64,000 nucleotides of DNA from Arenicola marina. Taxonomy: Eukaryota; Annelida; Polychaeta; Arenicolidae. The first letter of the stretch is position 1. Each line of letters opens with the position of its first letter. The stretch is from positions 43,021,670 through 43,085,669 of the forward strand of contig OZ025248.1 of the NCBI GenBank assembly GCA_964019135.1, read 5' to 3'. Below the pieces are notes generated by a model. That model was not told the origin of the DNA. It was given only the letters and a program-made list of their open reading frames with translations, and did no database searches. Positions 23,868 to 35,300 of the stretch are shown here, piece by piece. The translations under genes and the position numbers were made by a program.

Positions 23868-24262
23868 GGTCGTTTCTGGTTATTCATGGTCGGTGTTGGC
23901 TGGTCGTTGCTGGTTATTCATGGTCGGTGTTGGCTGGTCGTTGCTGGTTATTCATGGTCGGTGTTGGCTGGTCGTTGTTGTTTATTTAAGGTCGGGGTTG
24001 GCTGGTCGTTGCTGGTTATTTATGGTCGGTGTTGGCTGGTCATTTCTGGGTATTTGTGGTCAATGTTGGCTGGTCGTTGCTGGTTATTCATGGTCGGTGT
24101 TGGCTGGTCGTTTCTGGTTATTCATGGTCGATTGTGGCTGGTCGTTGTTGGTTATTTATGGTCAGGGTTGGCTGGTCGATGCTGGTTATTCATGGTCGGT
24201 GTTGGCTGGTCGTTTCTGGTTATTCATGGTCCGTGTTGGCTGGTCGTTGCTGGTCGTTACTG
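23868..24262. repeat. 34-bp minisatellite, about 11.5 copies
   Basis: The unit comprises CTGGTTATTCATGGTCGGTG and TTGGCTGGTCGTTG. The short gap between this and the 52-bp array (23594-23867) shows nothing recognisable. The frame rotates with each unit, giving overlapping Trp/Val/Gly-rich open frames that are not genes. Confidence 0.95.
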
Positions 24263-25289
24263 ATGTTCTTCGCACGGTTCCCTTTGGGAGCCCATCGAGG
24301 GCTGGTCACGTGGTTAAGGGCGTGGCCCCCGCTATATCACGAGAGACATGTGGGAGACGACAGGGCTAGTGTATCGGTACTGATCGGTATAGGATCAGGG
24401 GCTGTGGCAGTGACCGTGGGGCCGGGTAGGACATGCAGCCACAGCGGCCATACGATCGATCGATAATGATGGCAGGAAGATGTCGGGGTCGGGGACAGTA
24501 ATGACGAAACGCGTTATAGTCAGGCCAGCGATCGTTATGTTTAAAGGTAAATGTGGGAAACACGTCGGATAAGCCTATCACAGGTTCATCTCTTTGCATA
24601 TATACTACTACTAGTTTATACCTCCAAGGACAGTTTCGGTCTCACCAAAATGCGCCACATGCGACATCTAGACCTTGTCATGGGTCAATTCTCAGAGGCC
24701 TTTCGCATAAGCCACCCACAAAATAAACGAGGTCGTAATACAATAAGTAATGATTCGGTTCGGGGTAGTCGTGCAACCTGAACATTGCACTTGTCATGAA
24801 TAACTCTAGATCTAGCGTAGCAGATGATGAGGCCATTGTAGAGCATTCCCCAATCTTTATGTCTCCGATGGTCTTATATATTAATCATAACACGGTATCC
24901 TATGGATTCGCTGCGTGTGCGATTCAATTACGGGCCCCGATGCGCCTGGCGGCCTTGCTAGAGTGGTTAATCGAGGCAATACGGTATATGTTTGTGGCTG
25001 AGATAACATTGGCGTACAACACATAACCTAATACAAAAATGGATTGATGATTTATGATTTATTTCGTTGTAATTTAAGCAGCGAAACCAGTTACCGGCTT
25101 TAGTATGAGACGTGATGTAACTTCTGCGAAAGCGGTGTCTTGTTTCCTATATGTTTCTCTCAGCAAGAATTTAGTTAATATATCATGCTCTGTAACTGTT
25201 CGCCCTGGTACTTCCACTACCCAACAGGGAATAAATTAAGGTCCTGTTTTTTTTCTCGTCTGCATGCTCGATTTCGACATTCCTTCCAG
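24263..25289 (+). other. 3' end of the large intron
   Basis: Unique-looking sequence with no supported gene. It ends in a T-rich tract (T-run at 25248-25255) and the acceptor CATTCCTTCCAG at 25278-25289. Confidence 0.5.
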
Positions 25290-25514
25290 CGGCTACTCCC
25301 ACTCCTACTACTACTACGACTCCTGCTACGACGACCACTGCTACACCTACTACTACTACGACTCCTAGTACGACGACCACTGCTACACCTACTACTACTA
25401 CGACTCCTAGTACGACGACCACTGCTACACCTACTACTACTACGACTCCTAGTACGACGACCACTGCTACACCTACTACTACTACGACTCCTGCTACGAC
25501 TACAACTCCGCCAA
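25290..25514 (+). CDS. Thr/Pro mucin-like exon (42-bp, 14-residue repeats)
   Basis: A clean 225-bp exon with acceptor CATTCCTTCCAG and donor GTAAGG at 25515, phase 1 at both ends. The frame encodes about 74 residues made almost only of Thr, Pro, Ala and Ser: five tandem units like TTTTTPSTTTTATP, 14 residues each from a 42-bp DNA unit. This is the composition of a mucin O-glycosylation domain, which would form an extended stalk just after signal-peptide cleavage. Two other frames of the same DNA, one on each strand, are also open and give Leu/Arg or Val-rich peptides; splice phase and composition favour the Thr/Pro frame. The repeat is probably length-polymorphic. Confidence 0.72.
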
Positions 25515-26544
25515 GTAAGGTCATAGGTCTTGGCACTAGATGTCGTCTAGCGCCTTACATCTGCTTCCATATATTCCAATAGGGTTTACCCCGGTTGCTG
25601 ACCTGTAGGTGGGATTAAGGGTTGACGCATGTTGGGTGCATGTCCGTTGTCCGGTCACCGGGCGGGTGTCGCCCGCCGAGCGCGGTCACCCACGTGCCTC
25701 TCTCTGTATCTGGTGGTAGAGGTGGTATATCCCCTGTTATATAGTGAAGAGGCGGCAGCTGCCGCTGTGGAAAGTGATGCTGGTCCAGAGATTGCATGTA
25801 CTTGTATATATTTCACAGAAAAAACCAAAACACTTAGGCTACGCCACTAGAGTTAGCGCTAAGTGGAAGATTTGTCGAGCGATTATCAGGTTCAAAATAC
25901 ATAAATAGTCACCCAAGAAGTGGATTAAGAAAGTGCTAAAATTATAATGAAGAGGATTTCTTAAACATGAGCACCGCAACAATGAGCTGGGGAGGCTAAG
26001 AGGAAAACGCACTTTTCGTGCGTAACTGACGAGGGGATTATGAATACGGCCCCGGGTCTAGACTCGTATTGCTTATATTAGCTCTTCTCGTGACGGACGT
26101 GTACACTGTGCACGTTTGTTTGTGATCTCTCATTATTACCTATTCTGGGGTCTGCGTCATTTCGTGTCTTGATCGAATCACGCAGCCCGTCCGTAGACTG
26201 GAATTAGGCCAACTGATTATAGGTGAACACGTGGCTATAATTTGCATATAGGTTTGTAAATACGCTTGGTAAATAATCGCGCATGTCTTTACATTCAACG
26301 GAGTGAATGGGAGCTAATAGCAAAATCAACTGTGGGGCATATTATCATCCTACATTGGCATTCAACTTGTTGAACGTAAGAAATGCGCCGTCCTTTCATT
26401 TGATTATCCTTTTTCATGAAATTATGTTTCAATTTCTGCCACGTCTGTTGAAAAATTTGTATCGTTTTCCCATGGCATGCCGTGCCATTTCCCCCACCCA
26501 CTCCAACCCACCCACGCCTACTAACGAATCCCAGTGCTTTCTAG
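25515..26544 (+). other. Intron
   Basis: A 1,030-bp intron between the two mucin-like exons, with donor GTAAGG. The 3' end has a C/T-rich stretch, a perfect TACTAAC branch motif (26519-26525) and TTTCTAG ending at 26544. Nothing else is recognised. Confidence 0.5.
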
Positions 26545-28279
26545 CGCACGTGATGACCTCCGCTCAGAGGGTCTCGCAAGCGGTCCCATCCCAGCTTACC
26601 TTCAACCCACTGTCGATCACTACAGCCGCTTACCACCTAAACCTGCAGTCAGAGAAGGAGAAGCAAACTGCGTCCACCAGTGGCGTGATAGATACGACAG
26701 ACCGCAAGCTAACTGTCACCATTCTGTGGGAGAACCAGCATATCACAACCGCCATTCATGAGCCAGACGAAGAGAACCAGCGTACCGCGACCGCCATTCA
26801 TGGGCCAGACGTAGAGAACCAGCGTACCACGACCGCCATTCATGAGCCAGACGTAGGGAACCAGCGTACCACGGCCGCCGCCATTCACGAGCCAGACGTC
26901 GCGAACCAGCGTACCACGACCGCCATTCATGGGCCAGACGAAGAGAACCAGCGCACCACGACCGCCATTCACGAGCCAGACGTCGAGAACCAGCGTACCA
27001 CGACCGCCATTCATGGGCCAGACGTCGAGAACTAGCGTACAACGACCGCCATTCATGGGCCAGACGTAGAGAACCAGCATACCACGGCCACCATTAATGA
27101 GCCAGACGTCGAGAACCAGCGTACCACGGCCGCCATTCATGGGCCAGACGTAGAGAACCAGCCTACCACGACCGCCATTCATGGGCCAGACGTAGAGAAC
27201 CAGCGTACCACGACCGCCATTCATGGGCCAGACGTAGAGAACCAGCGTACCACGGCCCGGCCCATTGAGCCCAACCTGGATGTAAGTACAACGGAAGCCA
27301 CGCTCATTGACCACACCGTGGATCTACAGCCAACAGAGGCCACGCCCATTGACCACACCGTGGATCTACAGCCAACAGAGTCCACGCTCATTGACCACAC
27401 CGTGGATGTGCAAGCAACAGAGGCCACGTCCATTGACCACACCGTAGATCTACAGCCAACAGTGGCCACGCCCATTGACTAAACCGTGGATGTGCAAGCA
27501 ACAGAGGCCACGTCCATTGGCCCCACCGTGGTTGTACAAGCAACAGAGGCCACGCCCATTGACCACACCGTGGATGTACAAGCAACAGAAGCCACGCCCA
27601 TTGACCACACGTGGATGTGCAAGCAACAGAGGCCACGCTCATTGGCCCCACCGTGGTTGTACAAGCAACAGAGGCCACGCCCATTGACTACACCGTGGAT
27701 GTAAAGACAACGGAAACCACGCCCATTGACCCCACCGTGGATGTACAGCCAACAGAAGCCACGCCCATTGACCCCACCGTGGATGTACAGCCAACAGACG
27801 CCACGCCCATTGACCCCACCGTGGATGTACAGCCAACAGAAGCCACGCCCATTGACCACACGTGGATGTGCAAGCAACAGAGGCCACGCTCATTGGCCCC
27901 ACCGTGGTTGTACAAGCAACAGAGGCCACGCCCATTGACTACACCGTGGATGTAAAGACAACGGAAACCACGCCCATTGACCCCACCGTGGATGTACAGC
28001 CAACAGAAGCCACGCCCATTGACCCCACCGTGGATGTACAGCCAACAGACGCCACGCCCATTGACCCCACCGTGGATGTACAGCCAACAGAAGCCACGCC
28101 CATTGACCCCACCGTGGATGTACAGCCAACAGACGCCACGCCCATTGACCCCACCGTGGATGTACAGACAACAAAAGCCACGCCCATTGACCCCACCCTG
28201 GATGTAAAGACAACAGAAGCCACGCCCATTTACCCCACCGTAGACCCGCTGAGGAACTCCACAAAAGCTCCGAAGACAG
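26545..28279 (+). CDS. Large mucin-like repeat exon with disrupted frame
   Basis: I start the exon after TGCTTTCTAG, 20 nt past a TACTAAC branch motif, and end it at the donor after 28279 (AAG ACA G, then GTAACA). Both junctions are phase 1. About 60 non-repeat residues lead into two families of 14-residue repeats: TTTAIHGPDVENQR (about 26735-27270) and TPIDPTVDVQPTEA (about 27271-28245), then PLRNSTKAPKT. It would be a Thr-rich O-glycosylated stalk. As given it is not continuous: there are a TAG at 27033 (CAG in other copies), a TAA at 27478-27480 and two one-base losses near 27609 and 27860, the second being a copy of the first through a 251-bp duplication. Only the last third (about 27862-28279) is cleanly open to the donor. 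Either this allele is damaged, the assembly errs, or the exon starts further right. Confidence 0.5.
26735..27270 (+). repeat. 42-bp coding repeat, family A
   Basis: About 13 units built on GCCATTCATGGGCCAGACGT and AGAGAACCAGCGTACCACGA. Variants swap GGG/GAG (Gly/Glu) and GTA/GTC (synonymous Val). One unit has an extra GCC codon, an in-frame length change. Confidence 0.9.
27271..28245 (+). repeat. 42-bp coding repeat, family B
   Basis: About 23 units built on CACGCCCATTGACCCCACCG and TGGATGTACAGCCAACAGAA. A 251-bp block is duplicated in tandem (for example 27611 and 27862). The unit length equals that of family A and of the Thr/Pro exon, so three exonic repeat sets share a 14-residue period. 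Confidence 0.92.
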
Positions 28280-29118
28280 GTAACAGCGGTGGATGTAGGT
28301 TTGACCGTTGTGTTATTATTTCGCACTTTCCACCATACATTGTTCGTGTTAGTTCTGGTACTCGCACCCTATCTCGCTAGTCCGTGTCTTGTTCTACTGT
28401 CTAATGATTCACCTTCTGTTCGTGTCGTGGTGACGGGACCTATTAACTGTGTATTTGTCTCACCCTGTGTTAGTGTTCAGAGTGTGAAAGGGTATCGAGC
28501 GTAGATTCCCTGGAAGCCGCCAATGGGCGATTGTTGTTTCAGTGTCGTCGCCAACTTGTACCCAACACCATCATCATTCCACAAATCTTCCGCGAAGTAA
28601 TTAATAACAGTTTATACAATATTTTATAAAATAATACTATCAGTATTTCTGTATATATGGTACATATTTACGCGATAAACTGATTGGATTTTGCATTTCT
28701 GTTAAGTTATATTATATTCCATAACATTACAGTAACCATGAGCCAGTACTAGCTGCGCTGAGTTGTTATAGTAGTCACTTATTGTATGGGATACAAGTAC
28801 ACGTGGAGGTGTGGGTCTCATTGGGAACATAGCTAACATATAGACTACACGCACATCGGTTTGTTAGCTGACATATACCGTGTGGCGTTACACAGAGCAG
28901 TGATGCGCATTGAACTAGTCGGTCCCCTGTACTGGGCTGTTTGGTATGTAGACTCCCACCAACTAGTGAGACTGTGTCAGCAAGCTGCGGGATGCCACAG
29001 ATAGTCCGTATATATGTACGATAGTTATCCATATCGTGGATTAAAGCCCACGAAATGAATTAGGCGTGATTAATACGTGAGCTATGTTAAAACAATGGTC
29101 CACCCTGTTTATCTGCAG
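28280..29118 (+). other. Intron
   Basis: An 839-bp AT-rich intron between the repeat exon and the FN3 exon. It starts GTAACA and ends CACCCTGTTTATCTGCAG. No other feature is recognised. Confidence 0.55.
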
Positions 29119-29397
29119 CTCTGGAGGCACCGACTAATGTCACAATTGGGAATATCACAACGACAACCATCACAGGGACATGGAAGGATCCAGACGGGAA
29201 CTTTGATAAAATCAGGGTTGATTGTAACTCAACAAATGGTGGCGTACCTAACACAACGTCTGTGATTCCGGGGATCATGAGCGCGACTTGCGAAGGCCTC
29301 ACCCCGGGGTCCCACTACAACGTGACCGTCAGCAGTGTGTTCAATGACCAAGACGCGGCACCCCCAGCATCGGCTGATCCAGTACCCGCTGTCACGG
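29119..29397 (+). CDS. Fibronectin type III domain exon
   Basis: A complete 279-bp exon (93 codons, phase 1 at both ends) between TTTATCTGCAG and GTAAGT. The peptide starts (A)LEAPTNVTIGNITTTTITG and shows FN3 landmarks: the APTNVT opening strand, Trp22 in TWKDPDG, the NFDKIRV strand, Leu61 in LTPG and Tyr67 in HYNVTVSSVF. A Cys pair (C36 and C58) and five N-glycosylation sequons (N7, N12, N37, N45, N68) point to an extracellular domain. One exon per FN3 domain with phase 1 borders is the usual arrangement of modular receptors and adhesion proteins. Similar Cys-bearing FN3 domains occur in receptor tyrosine phosphatases; that assignment is inference. Its 3' boundary is the founder of the 35-bp array that follows. 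Confidence 0.88.
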
Positions 29398-32300
29398 GTA
29401 AGTAACAGGGCTGTTGGTGGACGCTGTCACGTGTAAGTAACAGGGCTGTTGGTGGACGCTGTCACGTGTAAGTAACAGGGCTGTTCGTGGACGCTGTCAC
29501 GTGTAAGTAGCAGGGCTGGTGGTGGACGCTGTCAGGGGTAAGTAACAGGGCTGGTGGTGGACGCTGTCACTGGTAAGTAACAGGGCTGTTGGTGGACGCT
29601 GTCACGGGTAAGTAACAGGGATGGTGCTGGACGCTGTCACGGGTAAGTAACATGGCTGGTGGTAGACGCTGTCCCTGGTAAGCAACAGGGATGGTGGTGG
29701 ACGCTGTAACGGGTAAGTAACAGGGCTGGTGGTGGACGATGTCCCGGGTAAGTAACAGGGATGGTGGTGGACGCTGTCACGGGTAAGTAACATGGCTGGT
29801 GGTGGACGATGTCACGGGTAAGTAACAGAACTGGTGATGGACGCTGTCACGGGTAAGTAATAAGGCTGGTGGTGGACGCTGTCACGTGTAAGGAACAGAG
29901 CTGTTGATAGACGCTGTCACGGGTTAGTAACAAGGCTGATGGTGGACGCTGTCACGGGTAAGTAACAAGGCTGATGGTGGAGGCTGTCACGTGTAAGTTA
30001 CAGGGCTGATGGTGGACGCTGTCACGGGTAAGTAACATGGCTGGTGGTGGACGATGTCACGGGTAAGTAACAGGGAAGGTGGTGGACGCTGTCACGTGTA
30101 AGTAACTGGGATGGTGATGGACGCTGTGACGGGTAAGTAACACGGCTGGTGGTAGACGCTGTCACTGGTGAGGAACAGGGCTGGTGGTGGACGCTGTCAC
30201 TGGTAAGTAACAGGGCTGGTGGTGGACGCTGTCACGTGTAAGGAACAGAGCTGTTGATAGATGCTGTCACGGGTTAGTAACAAGGCTGATGGTGGACGCT
30301 GTCACGGGTAAGTAACAAGGCTGATGGTGGAGGCTGTCACGTGTAAGTTACAGGGCTGATGGTGGATGCTGTCACGGGTAAGTAACAGGGCTGGTGATGG
30401 ACGCTGTGACGTGTAAGTAACAGAGCTGGTGATGGACGCTGTCACGGGTAAGTAACAAGGCTGATTGTGGACGCTGTCACGTGTAAGTAACAGAGCTGGT
30501 GATGGACGCAGTCACGGGTAAATAGCAAGGCTGATGGTGGACGCTGTCACTGGTAAGTAACAAGGCTGGTGGTGGACGCTGTCACGTGTAAGTAACAGAG
30601 CTGGCGATTGACGCTGTCACGGGTAAGTAACAAGGCTGATGGTGGACGCTGCCACGTGTAAGGAACAGAGCTGTTGATGGACGCTGTCACGGGTTAGTAA
30701 CAAGGTTGATGGTGGACGCTGTCACGGGTAAGTAACAGGGCTGGTGGTGGACGCTGTCACGGATAAGTAACAGGGATGGTGGTGGACGCTGTCACGCGTA
30801 AGTAACATGGCTGGTGGTGGACGATGTCACGGGTAAGTAACAGGGAAGGCGGTGGACGCTGTCACGTGTAAGTAACAGGGATGGTGGTGGACGCTGTCAC
30901 GGGTAAGTAACACGGCTGGTGGTAGACGCTGTCACTGGTGAGGAACAGGGCTGGTGGTGGACGCTGTCACGGGTAAGTAACAGGTCTGGTGGTGGACGCT
31001 GTCACTGGTAAGCAACAGGGCTGTTGGTGGACGCTGTCACGGGTAAGTAACAGGGATGGTGGCGGACGCTGTCACTGGTAAGTAACAGGGTTGGTGGTGC
31101 ACGCTGTCACTGGTAAGTAACAGGGATGGTGGTGGACGCTGTCACTGGTAAGTAACAGGGCTGGTGGTGGACGCTGTCACGGGTAAGTAACAGGGCTGGT
31201 GGTGGACGCTGTCACTGGTAAGTAACAGGGCTTTTGGTGGACGCTGTCACGGGTAAGTAACAGGGAAGGTGGTGGACGCGGTCACGGGTAAGTAACATGG
31301 CTGGTGGTGGACGATGTCACGGGTAATTAACAGGGATGGTGGTGGACGCTGTCACGTGTAAGTAACGGGGATGGTGGTGGACGCTGTCACTGGTAAGTAA
31401 CAGGGATGGTGGTGGACGCTGTCACTGGTAAGTAACAGGGCTGGTGGTGGACGCTGTCGCGGGTAAGTAACAGGGCTGGTGGTGGACGCTGTCACTGGTA
31501 AGCAACAGGGCTGGTGGTGGACGCTGCAACGGGTAAGTAACAGGGATGGTGGTGGACGCTGTCACGGGTAAGTAACAGGGCTGGTGGTGGACGATGTCAC
31601 GGGTAATTAACAGGGATGGTGGTGGACGCGGTCACAGGTAAGTAACAGGGCTGATGGTGGACGCTGTCACGGGTAAGTAACATGGCTGGTGGTGGACGAT
31701 GTCACGGGTAAGTAACAGGGATGGTGTTGGACGCTGTCACGTGTAAGTAACAGGGATGGTGGTGGACGCTGTCACTGGTAAGTAACAGGGATGGTGGTGG
31801 AAGCTGTCACTGGTAAGTAACAGGGCTGGTGGTGGACGCTGTCACGGGTAAGTAACAGGGCTGGTGGTGGGCGCTGTCACGGGTAAGTAACAGGGATGGT
31901 GGTAGACGCTGTCACGGGTAAGTAACATGGCTGGTGGTGGACGATGTCACGGGTAAGTAACAGGGATGGTGGTGGACGCTGTCACGGGTAAGTAACAGGG
32001 CTGGTGATAGACGCTGTCAGTGGTAAGTAATATGGCTGGTGGTGGACGATGTCACGGGTAAGTAACAGGGCTGATGGTGGACGCTGTCACGGGTAGGTAA
32101 CAAAGTTGATGGTGGACGCTGTCACTGGTAAGCAACAAGGCTGGTGGTGGACGCTGTCACGTGTAAGTAACAGAACTGGTGATGGACGCTGTCACGGGTA
32201 AGTAATAAGGCTGGTGGTGGACGCTGTCACGTGTAAGGAACAGAGCTGTTGATAGACGCTGTCACGGGTAGGTAACAAGGCTGATGGTGGACGCTGTCAC

Positions 32301-35300
32301 GGGTAAGTAACAAGGCTGATGGTGGAGGCTGTCACGTGTAAGTTACAGGGCTGATGGTGGACGCTGTCACGGGTAAGTAACAGGGCTGGTGGTGGACGCT
32401 GTCACGGGTAAGTAACAGGGCTGGTGGTGGACGCTGTCACGGATAAGTAACAGGGATGGTGGTGGACGCTGTCACGCGTAAGTAACATGGCTGGTGGTGG
32501 ACGATGTCACGGGTAAGTAACAGGGAAGGTGGTGGACGCTGTCACGTGTAAGTAACAGGGATGGTGGTGGACGCTGTCACGGGTAAGTAACACGGCTGGT
32601 GGTAGACGCTGTCACTGGTGAGGAACAGGGCTGGTGGTGGACGCTGTCACGGGTAAGTAACAGGTCTGGTGGTGGACGCTGTCACTGGTAAGCAACAGGG
32701 CTGTTGGTGGACGCTGTCACGGGTAAGTAACAGGGATGGTGGCGGACGCTGTCACTGGTAAGTAACAGGGTTGGTGGTGCACGCTGTCACTGGTAAGTAA
32801 CAGGGATGGTGGTGGACGCTGTCACTGGTAAGTAACAGGGCTGGTGGTGGACGCTGTCACGGGTAAGTAACAGGGCTGGTGGTGGACGCTGTCACTGGTA
32901 AGTAACAGGGCTGTTGGTGGACGCTGTCACGGGTAAGTAACAGGGAAGGTGGTGGACGCGGTCACGGGTAAGTAACATGGCTGGTGGTGGACGATGTCAC
33001 GGGTAATTAACAGGGATGGTGGTGGACGCTGTCACGTGTAAGTAACGGGGATGGTGGTGGACGCTGTCACTGGTAAGTAACAGGGATGGTGGTGGACGCT
33101 GTCACTGGTAAGTAACAGGGCTGGTGGTGGACGCTGTCGCGGGTAAGTAACAGGGCTGGTGGTGGACGCTGTCACTGGTAAGCAACAGGGCTGGTGGTGG
33201 ACGCTGCAACGGGTAAGTAACAGGGATGGTGGTGGACGCTGTCACGGGTAAGTAACAGGGCTGGTGGTGGACGATGTCACGGGTAATTAACAGGGATGGT
33301 GGTGGACGCGGTCACAGGTAAGTAACAGGGCTGATGGTGGACGCTGTCACGGGTAAGTAACATGGCTGGTGGTGGACGATGTCACGGGTAAGTAACAGGG
33401 ATGGTGTTGGACGCTGTCACGTGTAAGTAACAGGGATGGTGGTGGACGCTGTCACTGGTAAGTAACAGGGATGGTGGTGGAAGCTGTCACTGGTAAGTAA
33501 CAGGGCTGGTGGTGGACGCTGTCACGGGTAAGTAACAGGGCTGGTGGTGGGCGCTGTCACGGGTAAGTAACAGGGATGGTGGTAGACGCTGTCACGGGTA
33601 AGTAACATGGCTGGTGGTGGACGATGTCACGGGTAAGTAACAGGGATGGTGGTGGACGCTGTCACGGGTAAGTAACAGGGCTGGTGATAGACGCTGTCAG
33701 TGGTAAGTAATATGGCTGGTGGTGGACGATGTCACGGGTAAGTGACAGGGCTGATGGTGGACGCTGTCACGGGTAGGTAACAAAGTTGATGGTGGACGCT
33801 GTCACTGGTAAGCAACAAGGCTGGTGGTGGACGCTGTCACGTGTAAGTAACAGAACTGGTGATGGACGCTGTCACGGGTAAGTAATAAGGCTGGTGGTGG
33901 ACGCTGTCACGTGTAAGGAACAGAGCTGTTGATAGACGCTGTCACGGGTAGGTAACAAGGCTGATGGTGGACGCTGTCACGGGTAAGTAACAAGGCTGAT
34001 GGTGGAGGCTGTCACGTGTAAGTTACAGGGCTGATGGTGGACGCTGTCACGGGTAAGTAACAGGGCTGGTGGTGGACGCTGTGACGTGTAAGTAACAGAG
34101 CTGGTGATGGACGCTGTCACGGGAAAGTAACAAGGCTGATGGTGGACGCTGTCACGTATAAGTAACAGAGCTGGTGCTGGACGCAGTCACGGGTAAGTAG
34201 CAAGGCTGATGGTGGACGCTGTCACTGGTAAGTAACAAGGCTGGTGGTGGACGCTGTCACGTGTAAGTAACAGAGCTGGTGATTGACGCTGTCACGGGTA
34301 AGTAACAAGGCTGATGGTGGACGCTGTCACGTGTAAGGAACAGAGCTGTTGATGGACGCCGTCACGGGTTAGTAACAAGGCTGATGATGGACGCTGTCAC
34401 TGGTAAGTAACAGGGCTGGTGGTGGACGCTGTCACGGATTAGTAACAGGGATGGTGGTGGACGCTGTCACGCGTAAGTAACATGGCTGGTGGTGGACGAT
34501 GTCACGGGTAAGTAACAGGGAAGGTGGTGGACGCTGTCACGTGTAAGTAACAGGGATGGTGGTGGACGCTGTCACGGGTAAGTAACACGGCTGGTGGTAG
34601 ACGCTGTCACTGGTGAGTAACAGGGCTGGTGGTGGACGCTGTCACGGGTAAGTAACAGGGCTGGTGGTGGACGCTGTCACTGGTAAGTAACAGGGCTGTT
34701 GGTGGACGCTGTCACGGGTATGTAACAGGGATGATGGCGGACGCTGTCACTGGTAAGTAACAGGGTTGGTGGTGGACGCTGTCACTGGCAAGTAACAGGG
34801 ATGGTGGTGGACGCTGTCACTGGTAAGTAACAGGGCTGGTGGTGGACGCTGTCACGGGTAAGTAACAGGGCTGGTGGTTGACGCTGTCACTGGTAAGTAA
34901 CAGGGCTGTTGGTGGACGCTGTCACGGGTAAGTAACAGGGATGGTGGTGGACGATGTCACGGGTAATTAACAGGGATGGTGGTGGACGCGGTCACAGGTA
35001 AGTAACAGGGCTGATGGTGGACGCTGTCACGGGTAAGTAACATGGCTGGTGGTGAACGATGTCACGGGTAAGTAACAGGGATGGTGGTAGACGCTGTCAC
35101 GTGTAAGTAACAGGGATGGTGGTGGACGCTGTCACTGGTAAGTAACAGGGATGGTGGTGGACGCTGTCGCTGGTAAGTAACAGGGCTGGTGGTGGACGCT
35201 GTCACGGGTAAGTAACAGGGTTGGTGGTGGACGCTGTAACGGGTAAGTAACAGGGATGGTGGTGGACGCTGTCACGGGTAAGTAACATGGCTGGTGGTGG

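Noticed and set aside
25183-25536. Val-rich minus-strand and Leu/Arg-rich plus-strand frames
   Set aside because: Shadows of the Thr/Pro exon, whose own frame agrees with both splice sites in phase and length.
26534-26761. Alternative frame LSSARDDLRSEGLASGPIPA and onward
   Set aside because: It looks protein-like but ends inside the first repeat units and has no donor. The other frame continues into the 14-residue repeats with matching phase.
26709-28326. Minus-strand open frames (NGGRGTLVLYVWPM, NGRGFCWLYIHGGV repeats)
   Set aside because: Antisense of the coding 42-bp repeats. The plus strand has the splice sites and mucin-like composition.
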